In this document: positions 8,717 to 19,300 of the stretch, piece by piece
How the letters are laid out: each line of letters starts with the position of its first letter
Numbering within the stretch: the first letter of the stretch is position 1
Source of the DNA: Rubrivivax sp.
GTDB taxonomy: Bacteria; Pseudomonadota; Gammaproteobacteria; Burkholderiales; Burkholderiaceae_C
DNA: 64,000 nucleotides
Assembly: GCA_030681795.1 (NCBI GenBank)
Contig: JAUXRG010000020.1
Location: forward strand, 1 to 64,000
Direction of reading: 5' to 3'
Translations under genes and position numbers: made by a program
Notes under the pieces: model-generated
The model's input: the letters and a program-made list of their open reading frames with translations, nothing else
Told to the model about the DNA's origin: nothing
Database searches by the model: none

Positions 8717-10182
8717 TCCATGCGGTAGTTCGGCGCTTCTTTCGTGATCTGCACGTCGTGGACATGGCTCTCGCGGATGCCTGCGGCGCTGATCTCGACG
8801 AACTCGGCGCGCTCGTGCATCTCTTCGATGCTCGAGCAGCCGCAGTAGTGCATCGAAGCCCGCAAACCCCCTGCCATCTGAAAGACGATGGCCACCACCG
8901 AGCCCTTGTAGGGCACCTGGCCCTCGATGCCTTCGGGCACCAGCTTGGCGGTGTTGGGGTTGTTGGCGCTGTCTTCCTGGAAGTAGCGGTCCGCGCTGCC
9001 CTGCTGCATGGCCCCCAGCGAGCCCATGCCTCGGTAGCTCTTGTAGGTGCGGCCCTGGTAAAGGATGGTCTCGCCCGGCGCCTCTTCGGTACCGGCGAAC
9101 ATGCCGCCCATCATCACGCTGCTGGCCCCGGCCGCGATGGCCTTGGCCAGGTCACCCGAGTAGCGCACGCCGCCGTCGGCGATCAGCGGCACACCGCTGC
9201 CCCTCAAGGCCTTGGCCACATTCACGATGGCAGTGATCTGCGGCACGCCGACCCCAGCGATGATGCGCGTGGTGCAGATCGACCCCGGGCCGATGCCGAC
9301 CTTGACGGCATCGGCGCCGGCCTCGGCCAGCGCCAGCGCGGCCGCGCCGGTGGCGATGTTGCCTCCGATGACGTCCACCTGCGGGAAGTGGCGCTTGACC
9401 CAGCGCACGCGCTCGATGACGCCGGCGCTGTGGCCATGCGCGGTGTCGACCACCAGCGCATCCACCCCGGCCTTGACGAGCAGCTCGACACGTTCCTCGG
9501 TGCCCTCGCCCACGCCCACCGCCGCACCCACCCGCAGCTTGCCTTGAGCGTCGCGCGCGGCGTTGGGGAAGTCGGTCTGCTTGGTGATGTCCTTTACCGT
9601 CATCAGCCCGCGCAGCTCGAAGTCTTCGGAGACCACCAGCACGCGCTCCAGGCGGTGCTTGTGCATCAGCGCCTTGCCCTCTTCGAGCGAGGCGCCTTCG
9701 CGCACCCAGACCAGCCGCTCGCGCGGCGTCATGATGTCGCGCACGGGGGCGTCGAGCCGGGTTTCGAAGCGCAAGTCGCGGTTGGTGACGATGCCGACCA
9801 CCGTCTTCCCCTGCAGGACGGGAAATCCCGAAACGCCGTGCTGGCGCGAAAGGGCGATGACCTCGCGCACGCTGGCCTCGGGCGCCACGGTGATGGGGTC
9901 GCGCAGCAGCCCCGACTCATAGCGCTTCACACGCGCGACCTCGGCCGCTTGCTGGCGCGGCGTGAGGTTCTTGTGCACGAAGCCGATGCCACCCTCCTGC
10001 GCAATGGCGATGGCCAGGCGCGCCTCGGTCACGGTGTCCATCGCGGCAGACACCAGTGGAACGTTGAGGGTGATGTTGCGGGAGAGCGGGGAAGTCAATC
10101 GGGTGTCGCGCGGCAACACCTGGGAGAACGCTGGCACCAACAACACGTCGTCGAAGGTGAGCGCTTTGCCGAGTAGGCGCAT
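8713..10182 (-). CDS. guaB: IMP dehydrogenase
   Basis: A 489-residue enzyme oxidising IMP to XMP with NAD, the committed step of guanine nucleotide synthesis. The barrel holds the catalytic loop GPGSICTT with Cys303. Two CBS domains (about 92-203) interrupt it as expected. The ATG at 10182 has GGAG seven bases upstream. It is first in the operon with the MFS gene and guaA, so the two GMP-pathway steps are co-transcribed. Confidence 0.98.
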   Translation of the reverse strand: MRLLGKALTFDDVLLVPAFSQVLPRDTRLTSPLSRNITLNVPLVSAAMDTVTEARLAIAIAQEGGIGFVHKNLTPRQQAAEVARVKRYESGLLRDPITVAPEASVREVIALSRQHGVSGFPVLQGKTVVGIVTNRDLRFETRLDAPVRDIMTPRERLVWVREGASLEEGKALMHKHRLERVLVVSEDFELRGLMTVKDITKQTDFPNAARDAQGKLRVGAAVGVGEGTEERVELLVKAGVDALVVDTAHGHSAGVIERVRWVKRHFPQVDVIGGNIATGAAALALAEAGADAVKVGIGPGSICTTRIIAGVGVPQITAIVNVAKALRGSGVPLIADGGVRYSGDLAKAIAAGASSVMMGGMFAGTEEAPGETILYQGRTYKSYRGMGSLGAMQQGSADRYFQEDSANNPNTAKLVPEGIEGQVPYKGSVVAIVFQMAGGLRASMHYCGCSSIEEMHERAEFVEISAAGIRESHVHDVQITKEAPNYRME

Positions 10183-10207
10183 GCAATGGCTCCAGACTCA
10201 AAAGGAG

Positions 10208-10213
10208 ATTATA
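10208..10213 (-). promoter_or_regulatory. Probable guaB -10 box
   Basis: A perfect TATAAT on the minus strand, 25 bases before the guaB ATG. No good -35 hexamer is visible 17 bp upstream, so the promoter may depend on an activator or be weak. Confidence 0.5.
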
Positions 10214-10289
10214 GGGAGGCGCGGATTTGCTCACGGCCTGTGACACACCGGTCTGGCCGCCCCCTGCGAGCCGGAACTACACTGTGCGG

Positions 10290-10811
10290 ATGCGATTCGC
10301 GCACTCGATGGCCCTGCGGTGGGCGCTGCCTCTGACGGCCCTGCTCGTGTTTTCCATGCTGGCGGCCCCCGCCCATGCGCAATGGAAATGGCGCGACAAG
10401 GACGGTCAGGTCAACGCCAGCGATCGACCCCCGCCCAAGGACGTTCCGGACAAGGACATCCTGGGCCGTCCATCGCCCGAGTTGCGGCGCACGGTCGCCG
10501 CGGCTCCCGCTGCGGCGCCGGCCGCGTCGGTGGCCTCCGCGCCCGCCAAGACGGCCCTGGATCGCGAGATCGAGGCCCGCAAGAAGAAGGCAGAGCAGGA
10601 ACTGGCCGCCAAGGCCAAGGCCGACGAAGAGCGCCTGGCCGCACAGCGCAGCGAGAACTGCCGGCGCGCGCGCGGGCAGCTGGCCGCGCTCGAGAGCGGG
10701 CAGCGCATCGCCCGTGTCAACGAAAAGGGCGAACGCGAAGTGCTCGACGACCAGGGGCGCGCCAACGAGCTGCGCCAGGCCCGCGAGGTCATCGCCAGCG
10801 ACTGCCGTTAA
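10290..10811 (+). CDS. DUF4124-type exported protein
   Basis: A 173-residue protein with a clear signal peptide (hydrophobic 8-25, cleavage after AHA at residue 30). The mature N-terminus QWKWRDKDGQVNASDRPPP is the DUF4124 signature. An Ala/Pro linker follows, then a Lys/Glu/Ala-rich helix likely to be a coiled coil. Function is unknown; relatives are periplasmic and common in betaproteobacteria. I chose the ATG at 10290 because it opens directly into the signal peptide. Its 3' end overlaps the convergent rnfH stop by four bases. Confidence 0.82.
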   Translation: MRFAHSMALRWALPLTALLVFSMLAAPAHAQWKWRDKDGQVNASDRPPPKDVPDKDILGRPSPELRRTVAAAPAAAPAASVASAPAKTALDREIEARKKKAEQELAAKAKADEERLAAQRSENCRRARGQLAALESGQRIARVNEKGEREVLDDQGRANELRQAREVIASDCR

Positions 10812-11134
10812 GGCGCCGGTGGCCGGCCCTTGGCGGCGCTGCGCTCCTTGTGCTGCTGGTAGCGCTGGCGGCGCGCTTCCTTCGGGTCCACCTGCAGCGG
10901 GCGGTAGATTTCAACCCGGTCGCGGTCGCGCAACGGCGTGTCGGGCTCGCTGGCCCGGCACCAGATTCCGGCGCGCAACCCCGCGGTCGCCAGCCCGTGG
11001 CGTTCGAGCAGGCCGCTGGCCTGCAAGGCATCGGCCAGGGTGGCTCCGGGCGCCAGCGTCAGCGAAACCAGATCGGTATGACCGGGCCGCGGGCAGTACA
11101 CGACTTCGACACGCAGGGGCTCAGCGCTGGCCAT
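10808..11134 (-). CDS. rnfH: RnfH-family protein (RatB)
   Basis: A 108-residue small protein of the RnfH/RatB family with a beta-grasp ubiquitin-like fold. The core VEVVYCPRPG...ATLADALQASG...DRDRVEIYRPLQVDPKEARR is the family pattern, with a basic C-terminal tail. It overlaps the end of ratA by 14 bases, the usual ratA-rnfH pairing. The biochemical role is unclear despite the name. Confidence 0.9.
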   Translation of the reverse strand: MASAEPLRVEVVYCPRPGHTDLVSLTLAPGATLADALQASGLLERHGLATAGLRAGIWCRASEPDTPLRDRDRVEIYRPLQVDPKEARRQRYQQHKERSAAKGRPPAP

Positions 11135-11573
11135 AGACTTCTTCGGCGCGGCTCACGAAGCGCTCGACGAAGGTGTTGGCCACCTTGTCGAATACCGGGC
11201 TGACCAGCTTTTCCAGCGCCTTGCTGGCGAATGTGTAGCGCAGATCGAACTCGATCTTGCACGCCTGCCCTGCGCGGCCTGCTGGGCCCAGCGGCCTGAA
11301 GAGCCAGGCGCCGTCGAGCCGGGAAAAGGGCCCGTCGACGAGTTCCATGGCCACGCGCTCACCCGGCACCTGCACATTGCGCGTGGTGAAGGCGTGGCGC
11401 ACGCCCATGTAGGCCAAACCCAGGCGGGCGGTGACGCCATCGTCGTGCTGCGCCAGCACCTGTGCACTGTTGCACCAGGGCAGGAACTGCGGATAGGCCT
11501 CGATCGCCGCAACGAGGTCGTACATCTCGACGGGCGAATACATCAACAGGACCGACTTGCGCACATGCTTCAT
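11121..11573 (-). CDS. ratA: RatA-type START-domain protein
   Basis: A 150-residue SRPBCC/START protein of the RatA/Coq10 family. Features are [19 protein letters not shown] near the start and the C-terminal amphipathic helix [20 protein letters not shown]. coli RatA was reported to inhibit 70S assembly, while Coq10 relatives bind ubiquinone; either role is possible. The ATG at 11573 was preferred to an upstream in-frame start with unrelated sequence. It is divergent from smpB with 62 bp between them, a conserved arrangement. Confidence 0.9.
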   Translation of the reverse strand: MKHVRKSVLLMYSPVEMYDLVAAIEAYPQFLPWCNSAQVLAQHDDGVTARLGLAYMGVRHAFTTRNVQVPGERVAMELVDGPFSRLDGAWLFRPLGPAGRAGQACKIEFDLRYTFASKALEKLVSPVFDKVANTFVERFVSRAEEVYGQR

Positions 11574-11635
11574 ACAATCCGGCAATTGTAGGAGCGCGCG
11601 CCGACCCCACCTGGGGTTCAACCGCCCGCGCCGTC

Positions 11636-12103
11636 ATGACCCACATCGCCGAAAACCGCCGCGCCCGTTTCGACTACGCCATCGACGAACAGTTCGAGGC
11701 CGGCATGGTGCTGTCCGGCTGGGAGGTCAAGGCCATACGCGCCGGCCAGGTGCAGCTCACCGATGGCTATGTGCTCATCCGCGACGGCGAGCTGTTCCTC
11801 ATCGGCTGCCGCATCAACGCCTTGCGCACCGCCTCCACGCATGTGCAGCCCGAAGCCGACCGCACCAAGAAGCTGCTCATGCACAAGGAGGAGATCCGTC
11901 GCCTGATCGGCAAGGTCGAGCAGAAGGGCTACACGCTGGTGCCCCTGAACCTGCACTACAAGGGCGGCCGCGTGAAAGCCGAGATTGCCCTGGCCAAGGG
12001 CAAGGCCCAGCACGACAAGCGCCACACCGAAAAGGCGCGCGACTGGGAGCGTGAACGTGGCCGCCTGATGCGGCACAAGGTCTCCTCAGCCGGCAAGGCC
12101 TGA
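11636..12103 (+). CDS. smpB: SsrA-binding protein SmpB
   Basis: A 155-residue RNA-binding protein that delivers tmRNA to stalled ribosomes. The family motifs [21 protein letters not shown] and the basic C-terminal tail [20 protein letters not shown] are all present. The ATG at 11636 opens the conserved IAENRRA start. No ssrA gene is seen in this window. Confidence 0.98.
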   Translation: MTHIAENRRARFDYAIDEQFEAGMVLSGWEVKAIRAGQVQLTDGYVLIRDGELFLIGCRINALRTASTHVQPEADRTKKLLMHKEEIRRLIGKVEQKGYTLVPLNLHYKGGRVKAEIALAKGKAQHDKRHTEKARDWERERGRLMRHKVSSAGKA

Positions 12104-12112
12104 GGCCGCGGC

Positions 12113-12138
12113 TCCAAGCCCGAGAGTTCGGGCTTGGA
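12113..12138. terminator. Hairpin between smpB and metC
   Basis: A perfect 11-bp stem (TCCAAGCCCGA / TCGGGCTTGGA) with a four-base loop, placed between convergent genes. No T-tract follows on either strand, so it may work as a weak or Rho-assisted terminator. Confidence 0.55.
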
Positions 12139-12218
12139 CGGCCGAAGGGGCGCTGCGTCTCGCAGCGCGCGGGCTGCAAGCCTGAGCGCCGAAGCGCCTG
12201 CCTCGCGGCGGCTGGTAC

Positions 12219-13409
12219 CTACGCCACGCTGCCGAACCCCGCGGCCAGCGCCTGCGCCAGATCGGCCTGAAGGTCTGCAACGGCCTCCAGACCGACCGAG
12301 AACCGCACCAGGTGGCCACGCAGATGCGCCGGGCGCGCGGCCGGCGCGCCGCGCATGGCCGCCAGGTCGTAGGGCACCACCAGGCTCACCGGCCCGGCCC
12401 ACGAGTAGCCCAGCTTGAAGAGCTCGAGCGCATCGACGAAGGCGTCCACCTGTGCGGGCGTGTAGCGCTCGTCGAACATCACCGAGAAGAGGCCGGCCGC
12501 CGCCTTGCAATGCGCCCGCCAATGCGCATGCCCCGGCGAGCCTTCGAAGGCCGGGTGCAGCAACTGGTGCACTTCGGGTCGCGCCACCATCCAGGCCGCG
12601 AGCTGGCGGCCGACGGCGTCCTGCGCCGCATAGCGCAACGCCAGTGAAGGCAGCGAGCGCAGCACCAGTTCGGCGTCGTTGCCGGCCACGCCCAGTCCCA
12701 GGTGCATGTGGGTCAGCTTGATGCGCTCGTGCAGTGCCGCGTCCCGTGTGACCACCGAGCCCATCAGCACGTCGCCGCCCCCGCTGGGGAACTTGGTCAA
12801 TGCCTGCATGACGATGTCGATGCCCAGATCGAAGGCCTGGAACGCCACGCCGGCACCCCAGGTGTTGTCCAACGCCGTGGTCACGCCGCGCGCTCGAGCG
12901 GCCGCCACCAGCGCGGCCAGGTCGGGGAACTCCATCGTCACCGAACCCGGTGCTTCCAGCCACAGTAGCTGGGTCCGCGGGCCGATCATCGCGGCCAGCG
13001 CGGCGGCATCCATCGGGTCGTACAGGCGATGCGTGATGCCCCAGCGCGCCAGCTCGTGGCGTGCCAGTTCACGGCTGGGGCCGTAGACGTTGTCCGGCAG
13101 CAGCACCTCGTCGCCCGCGGACAGCAGCGCCTGGTCCACCAGGGCCACCGCCGCCAAGCCGCTGGGCGCCAGCACGCACTGCTCGCCACCCTCCAGCGCC
13201 GCGATGCGCGCTTCGAGCGTGAAGGTCGTCGGCGTGCCGTGCAGCCCGTAGGTGTAGCCGTTCTTGTAGCGCCAGTCGCGCGAGCGCAGCGCCGCCACGT
13301 CGGGGAAGATCACCGTCGAGGCCTTGTGCACGCCCACCTGCGGCGCATCGAAGCCACTCGGTGGCGCGTAGGCATGGTGGATGAGTTCGGTGGCCAGGTC
13401 GCGTGGCAT
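12219..13409 (-). CDS. metC: Cystathionine beta-lyase
   Basis: A 396-residue PLP enzyme of the Cys/Met metabolism family, cleaving cystathionine to homocysteine, pyruvate and ammonia. Seen are YTYGLHGTPTTFTLEARIAALEGGE, the cofactor-binding Asp in ALDNTWGAG and the PLP lysine in ALTKFPSGGGDVLMG. The ATG at 13409 has AGGA seven bases upstream and replaces a TTG five codons earlier. It starts 11 bases after rimO. The metB/metC split is hard to make by eye; MetC is favoured by overall pattern. Confidence 0.85.
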   Translation of the reverse strand: MPRDLATELIHHAYAPPSGFDAPQVGVHKASTVIFPDVAALRSRDWRYKNGYTYGLHGTPTTFTLEARIAALEGGEQCVLAPSGLAAVALVDQALLSAGDEVLLPDNVYGPSRELARHELARWGITHRLYDPMDAAALAAMIGPRTQLLWLEAPGSVTMEFPDLAALVAAARARGVTTALDNTWGAGVAFQAFDLGIDIVMQALTKFPSGGGDVLMGSVVTRDAALHERIKLTHMHLGLGVAGNDAELVLRSLPSLALRYAAQDAVGRQLAAWMVARPEVHQLLHPAFEGSPGHAHWRAHCKAAAGLFSVMFDERYTPAQVDAFVDALELFKLGYSWAGPVSLVVPYDLAAMRGAPAARPAHLRGHLVRFSVGLEAVADLQADLAQALAAGFGSVA

Positions 13410-13420
13410 CGCGGAATCCT

Positions 13421-14863
13421 TCAAAGGGGTTGGGCCACGAGGTCGTGGCCTTCGGTGGCCACGATGCGGGCGCGTACGAACTCGCCCACCTTGAGGGTGC
13501 GCGAGGCCTTCTCCGGCGGCAGCAGCCGCACCAGGCCGTCGATCTCCGGCGCATCGGCGTAGCTGCGGCCGATACCGCCCTTGCGGCCCAGCGCCGGGGC
13601 GTGGTCCACCAGCACCTGCATCGAAGCGCCGACGCGCCGCTGCAGCTTGGCCGCCGACACCGCTTCGGCCACGGCCATGAAGCGGGCACGCCGTTCCTCG
13701 CGCACCTCGGCCGACAGCATGCCCGGCAGTTCATTGGCGGTGGCACCTTTCACCGGCGAATAGGCGAAGCAGCCCGCGCGGTCGATCTCGGCTTCCTTGA
13801 TGAAGTCAAGCAGGGTCTCGAACTCGGCCTCGGTCTCGCCCGGAAAACCGGCGATGAAGGTGGAGCGCACCACCAGCGGCGGGCACAGCTCGCGCCAGCG
13901 CGCCAGCCGCTCCAGGTTGCGCTCGCCGCTGGCCGGGCGCTTCATGCGCTTGAGCACCTCGGGGTGCGCGTGCTGGAACGGCACGTCCAGGTAGGGCAGC
14001 ACGCGGCCCGCGGCCATCAAGGGCAGCACGTCATCGACGCTGGGGTACGGGTAGACGTAGTGCAGCCGCACCCAGGCGCCGAAGGGCTCGGCGAGGTCGG
14101 CGAGCCGCGTGCACAGCTCCAGCAGCCGGGTCTTCACGGGCTGGCCGTCGAAGAAGCCGGTGCGGTATTTCAGGTCCACGCCGTAGGCGCTGGTGTCCTG
14201 GCTGACGATGAGCAACTCCTTCACGCCCGATTCGAACAAGGCCCGCGCCTCGGTCAGCACGTCGCCCACCGGCCGCGAGACCAGGTCGCCGCGCAGGCTG
14301 GGGATGATGCAGAAGGTGCAGCGGTGGTTGCAGCCCTCGCTGATCTTCAGGTAGGCATAGTGCCGTGGCGTGAGCTTGATGCCGGCCACGCCGCGAAACT
14401 CGGCGCGAGCCTCGGGAACCAGATCCACGAAAGGGTCGTGCGGCTTGGGCACATACCGGTGCACGGCGTCCATCACTTTCTGCGTGGCATGCGGCCCCGT
14501 CACTGCCAGCACCTTGGGGTGGACCTGGCTCACCAGGTTGCCGCCATCGTCGGCGGATTTCGCGCCCAGGCACCCGGTGACGATCACCCGGCCATTGGCC
14601 GCCAGCGCCTCGCCTATCGTGTCCAGGCTCTCCTTCACCGCGTCTTCGATGAAGCCGCAGGTGTTCACGATCACGAGGTCGGCCCCCTCGTAGGTCTTGC
14701 TCGTCTCGTAGCCCTCGGCACGCAACTGGGTGAGGATGAGCTCCGAATCGGTCAGCGCCTTGGGGCAGCCCAGCGAAACGAAACCCACGGTGGGCGCGCG
14801 GGTGGGGGCCGCCGGCGCGGTGGGGGTGTCGTTTGGGCTGGTCATGGCGCGATTTTCATGCAT
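13421..14863 (-). CDS. rimO: Ribosomal protein S12 methylthiotransferase RimO
   Basis: A radical-SAM enzyme that adds a methylthio group to Asp88 (E. coli numbering) of ribosomal protein S12. The N-terminal [4Fe-4S] cysteines are in SLGCPKA, NTCGF and TGCLG. The radical-SAM triad is CNHRCTFC and a C-terminal TRAM domain closes the protein. The 480-residue call starts at an ATG at 14863; an ATG at 14845 (MTSPND) is equally plausible since neither has a strong ribosome site. Confidence 0.96.
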   Translation of the reverse strand: MHENRAMTSPNDTPTAPAAPTRAPTVGFVSLGCPKALTDSELILTQLRAEGYETSKTYEGADLVIVNTCGFIEDAVKESLDTIGEALAANGRVIVTGCLGAKSADDGGNLVSQVHPKVLAVTGPHATQKVMDAVHRYVPKPHDPFVDLVPEARAEFRGVAGIKLTPRHYAYLKISEGCNHRCTFCIIPSLRGDLVSRPVGDVLTEARALFESGVKELLIVSQDTSAYGVDLKYRTGFFDGQPVKTRLLELCTRLADLAEPFGAWVRLHYVYPYPSVDDVLPLMAAGRVLPYLDVPFQHAHPEVLKRMKRPASGERNLERLARWRELCPPLVVRSTFIAGFPGETEAEFETLLDFIKEAEIDRAGCFAYSPVKGATANELPGMLSAEVREERRARFMAVAEAVSAAKLQRRVGASMQVLVDHAPALGRKGGIGRSYADAPEIDGLVRLLPPEKASRTLKVGEFVRARIVATEGHDLVAQPL

Positions 14864-14875
14864 CGCGCCGGTGCG

Positions 14876-15457
14876 TCACTTCCTGGCTGGAGGAAACCCC
14901 GCCATGCCCGGGAACAGCGAGCTGGCCTGCTGCATTTTCTCGAAGACGCTGCGGCTTTGCTCGACGTAGCTGCCCATGAGGTTCTGCAGCGCGGCGGGCT
15001 GCGCCGTCATGAACTGCGTCCAGGCCTCGGGCGAGAGCTGCTTGGGGTCGTACAGGCCCTTGCCCTGGTTCAGGAACTGGCCCTGCAACTCGGTGAAGGC
15101 CTGCAGGTTCTTTTCCAGCATCGTGCCCATCACGCCCTGCATGGCGTGGCCATAGAAGCGGATGATCTGCGACAGCGCCTGCGTGCTGAACATGGGCACG
15201 CCGCCCGACTCTTCCTCGAGGATGATCTGCAGCAGGATGCTGCGCGTGAGGTCGTCGCCGCTCCTGGCGTCGCGCACCTCGAAATCTTCGCCTCCCAGCA
15301 CCATCTGCTTGACGTCGGCCAGCGTGATGTAGCTGCTGGTGCGTGTGTCGTAGAGGCGCCGGTTGGGATATTTCTTCAAGGTACGCAGCGGGCTGCCGGC
15401 GCCGGGCGCGGCCGCGCCCACAGGTTCGGGCGGCGGTGAGCGGCGACTGGACGGCAT
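14876..15457 (-). CDS. phaR: Polyhydroxyalkanoate synthesis repressor PhaR
   Basis: A 193-residue regulator that binds PHA granules and DNA to control phasin genes. The N-terminal PHB/PHA accumulation domain KKYPNRRLYDTRTSSYITL is unmistakable and is followed by the acidic central region and a helical tail. It implies that the organism stores polyhydroxyalkanoate, although no phaCAB genes are in the window. It precedes rimO by 12 bases. Confidence 0.95.
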   Translation of the reverse strand: MPSSRRSPPPEPVGAAAPGAGSPLRTLKKYPNRRLYDTRTSSYITLADVKQMVLGGEDFEVRDARSGDDLTRSILLQIILEEESGGVPMFSTQALSQIIRFYGHAMQGVMGTMLEKNLQAFTELQGQFLNQGKGLYDPKQLSPEAWTQFMTAQPAALQNLMGSYVEQSRSVFEKMQQASSLFPGMAGFPPARK

Positions 15458-15523
15458 GAGCGCTTTCCTTGTGCGGGGGTTCAGACCATTCTAGGAGCCG
15501 CACCCCTGCACGAAGCGCAGGTT

Positions 15524-16327
15524 TTACCCGGCCGCTCCGGGGCCGCCGAGGGCCACGAAATGCGGGTTCTCGAAGCCTGGTTTGCCATAGCGCAAGGGCT
15601 GGCCGGCCAGATCCACCACGCGGCCGCCCGCGGCGGCCAGCACGGCGTGGCCGGCGGCGGTGTCCCACTCCATCGTGCGCCCCAGGCGCGGGTAGAGGTC
15701 GGCCTGTCCCGCGGCCAGCAGGCCGAACTTCAGCGACGAGCCGGCCGTCACCCGCTCGGCCACGTGGCGGCCGCGCAGCCAGGCCGCCAAGGCGGCTTCA
15801 TCGCCATGCGAGCGGCTGCAGGCCAGCGTGGGCCCGGCCGCAGGGACGGCGCGGCAACGGATGGCGCGCCGCGCACCGCGCTCCACGACCCAGGCGCCCT
15901 CGCCCACCGCGCCGCTGAACAGGCGGTCCTGCACCGGCACGAAGACCACGCCCATCTGCGGCTGGCCGTCCTCGATGAGGGCAATGTTGACGGTGAACTC
16001 GCCGTTGCGCGCCACGAACTCGCGCGTGCCGTCCAGGGGGTCGACGAGCCAGAAGCGCGCCGCAGCTGCCGGGGCTTCGCCGCGCGAGGCGGCTTCCTCG
16101 GCGACCACGGGCCACCGCGGCGACAGCGCCTGCAGGGCCGGCACGATGACGGCTTCGGCGCGTTCGTCGGCCTCGGTCACCGGCGAGGCGTCGGCCTTGG
16201 TCTGCACGCTGAAAGCCGAGCGGTAGACCGCCATGATCACCTCGCCGGCCTGGCGGGCGATGCCTTCCAGCGCCCGCAGCATGGCCGGGGGTGGAGACTC
16301 GGGTGCGCGGCTTGGCATGGCGGGCAT
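15524..16327 (-). CDS. cysQ: 3'(2'),5'-bisphosphate nucleotidase CysQ
   Basis: A 267-residue inositol-monophosphatase-fold, Mg-dependent phosphatase that removes 3'-phosphoadenosine 5'-phosphate. Metal-binding motifs are EEAAS, WLVDPLDGTREF and WDTAAGHAVL. Another ATG a few codons in (residue 16) is possible. It is followed 34 bases upstream on the map by the RND pump gene but is probably transcribed separately. Confidence 0.92.
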   Translation of the reverse strand: MPAMPSRAPESPPPAMLRALEGIARQAGEVIMAVYRSAFSVQTKADASPVTEADERAEAVIVPALQALSPRWPVVAEEAASRGEAPAAAARFWLVDPLDGTREFVARNGEFTVNIALIEDGQPQMGVVFVPVQDRLFSGAVGEGAWVVERGARRAIRCRAVPAAGPTLACSRSHGDEAALAAWLRGRHVAERVTAGSSLKFGLLAAGQADLYPRLGRTMEWDTAAGHAVLAAAGGRVVDLAGQPLRYGKPGFENPHFVALGGPGAAG

Positions 16328-16360
16328 GCTATGCCATGCGCCGGGCTGCGGGCGCGACCC

Positions 16361-19300
16361 TCAGGCCGGCTGTGCCTTGCGCGCGCGGCCGCGCCACCAG
16401 CGTGCCGCCCGGGCCAGCGCACGCCACAGCCCGCGCAGGAAGAGCACCGTGAGCAAGGCCTCCAGCAGCGTCACCATGAAGGCAAAGGCCGTAGGCCAGC
16501 GCGCATCGCGGGCGAGAAACTTGGCCAGCGCACGGTCGCGCGAGGTCTCTATGCTGTCGTAGAAGCTCGGGATGACCAGCAGCGTGAGCAGCGTGCTGGT
16601 GATCGTGCCACCGATGATGGCCACCGCCATGGGCCGGTAGAACTCGCCGCCCTCGCCCACCCCGATGGCCACCGGCAGCATGCCGGCGATGAGGGCGAAG
16701 GTCGTCATCAGGATGGGCCGCAGCCGCTTGCGGCCCGCGGCCATGAGCGCCTCTTCGCGGTCCATGCCCTGTGCTTCGCGCACCCGCGCCGCATCGAGCA
16801 GCAGGATGGCGTTCTTGGCCACCAGGCCCATGAGCATGATGACGCCGATAAAACTCATCAGGTTGAGCGTGCCACCGGTGGCCAGCAACGCCAGCACCAC
16901 GCCGATGAGCGACAGTGGCAGCGACAGCATCACCGCCAGCGGCGCGGTGAACGAACCGAACTGCATGACCAGGATCAGGTACATCAGGGCAATGCCCGAG
17001 ATCAGCGCGATGCCCATGTCGCGGAATACCTCCTGCTGGTCGCGCGAGGCACCCGCCAGCTCCAGGCCGAAGCCCGGCGGGTAGTCCATCGCCTTGGCAA
17101 TCTTCAGCGCGTCGGCCGTCACCTCGCCCGAAGAACGACCCTGCGCGTTGGCGGCGACCGAGATGGTGCGCTTGCCGTCGGTGTGCTGGATCTGCGAAGG
17201 CCCCTTGCCCATGGAGATGGTGGCGATCTGCTCCAGAGGCACCATCTGGCTGCTGCCGCCCACGGCGATGGGCAGGCGCTCGATATTGCTCGCGTCCACG
17301 CGGTCGTCGGGATGCAGGCGCACCGCCACGTCGCGCGTCTCGCCGCTGGGGTCCACCCAGTCGCCCACCTCCAGGCCGGCGAAGGCCACGCGCAGCGCCT
17401 GCGCAGCGTCGTTCGCCGAGATCCCCAGCGTATTGGCCAGGCTGCGGTCGAGTTCGATCTTCATCTCGTCCTGCGGGTCCTGCTCCGACAGGCCCACGTC
17501 CACCGCGCCCGGCACCTTGCGCAGCTGGTCCATGAACTGGTTCGTGAGGGCCAGCAGGCGGCGCGAATCGGTGCCCGTGAAGCGGATCTGCACCGGCTTT
17601 TGCACGCCGTTGTTGAGGTCCTCGAGGACGACATACTCGGCGCCCACCAGGCGCGAGGTCAACGCACGCAAGTCGGCGGCGATGACGATGGCCGAGCGCT
17701 CGCGCTTCGTGCTCTTGCCGATGTCCACGTAGATGCGCCCGCCGCCCGGGTTGACGTAGCTGTTGGTGGCCACCGTCTCGGGCAGCGTGCGGGCCAGCGC
17801 CGCCGCGGCCTCGACCTTGCGGCGCGAATACTCCAGGCTGCTGCTCGATGGCGCGCGGATGTCCACCGCAATCACGCCGGCGTCGGACACGGGCAGGAAG
17901 CTCGAACCCCCAAAGGCGTATTGCAGCGCCAGCGCGCCGACCAGGCTGGCCACCGCGAACAGCGCCATCCAGCGCCGGTGGTGCAGCGCCCAGGCGATGA
18001 CGCGGCCGTAGCGGTCGGCCTGGTGGTCGAACCAGATGTTGAAGCGCGCCAGGATGCGGCTGATGCCGCGCTTGGGAGCCTGGTGGTGCCCGGGCGGGTC
18101 GCCCCAGTAGGCCGACAGCATGGGGTCCAGCGTGAAGCTGATGAACAGGCTCACCAGCACCGAGGCCACCACGGTCAGCCCGAAGGGCCGGAACCACTCG
18201 CCCGACACCCCGGGCATGAAGGCCACGGGGATGAATACCGCCACGATGGAAAAGGTGGTCGCCGCCACGGCCAGGCCGATCTCGGCCGTGCCTTCGAGCG
18301 CCGCGCGGCGGCGGTCCTCGCCCAGCTCCATGTGGCGCACGATGTTCTCGCGCACCACGATGGCATCGTCGATGAGCACACCGATGGCCAGCGACAGGCC
18401 GAGCAGGCTCATGAAGTTGAGCGTGAAGCCGAACAGCCACACCGCGATGAAGGCCGCCACCACCGAGGTCGGTAGCGAGAGCGCCGTGATCAGCGTCGAG
18501 CGCCAGGAATTGAGGAACAGGTAGACCACGAGGATGGTCAGCCCGGCGCCGAAGATCAGTGCGTGGACCACGTTGTCCAGGCTGTTCTGCGCATCCTCGC
18601 CGCCGTCCTGCGTGACCTCGAGCCGGGTGCCCGCGGGCAGGGTCTTGTTGATCTCGCCCGTGAGCTTGCGCACGGCATTGCCCACGCTCACCGTGCTGGC
18701 CTCGCGCGTGCGGGTGACCGAGAGGCCCACGTTGGGGTTGCCGCTGCGCACCGAGAAGCCGCTGAGTTCGGCGAATCCATCCTGCACCACGGCCACCTGG
18801 GCCAGCCGCACCATCTCGGCCCCGCGGCGCTTGATGACGATGCGGCCGAATTCCGCCGGCGACTCGATGCGCCCGACCAGGCGGATGCTCTGGTCTTCCA
18901 GCGTGCCACGCACCTTGCCCACCGGCGCGGTGGCGTTCTGCGCCCGCAGCGCCGCCACCACGTCGGTGACGGAGACCTCGAACTCGCGCAGCTTCTCGGA
19001 GCGCAGCAGCACCGACAGCTCGCGCCTGAGCGAGCCGTTGACGTTGACCACCGCCACGCCGGGCAGTGCGCGGAAGCGGTCGGCGAGCTCGTCCTCGGCC
19101 AGGCGCGAGATCGCCGCATGTGCCAGCTGGGTCGACGACAGCGCGAGCTGCATGATGGGCTGCGCCGCCGGGTCCAGCCGCTGCAGGATCGGCTCGCGGA
19201 TCTCCACCGGCAGCTTGTAGCGCACCGCGGCGATGGCGTTGCGCACCTCGTCGGCGGCCACCACCAGGTTCTTGTCGAAGTTGAAGATGATCACCAGCTG

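Noticed and set aside
6407..8728. A 773-residue plus-strand frame opposite guaA and the MFS gene
   Set aside because: Antisense shadow: it spans two real genes and their junction, is His/Arg/Gln-rich and matches no family.
11121..11573. ratA and rnfH as a true toxin-antitoxin pair
   Set aside because: The RatAB name is historic. RatA belongs to the Coq10/START family and RnfH is not an established antitoxin, so I list them as housekeeping genes.
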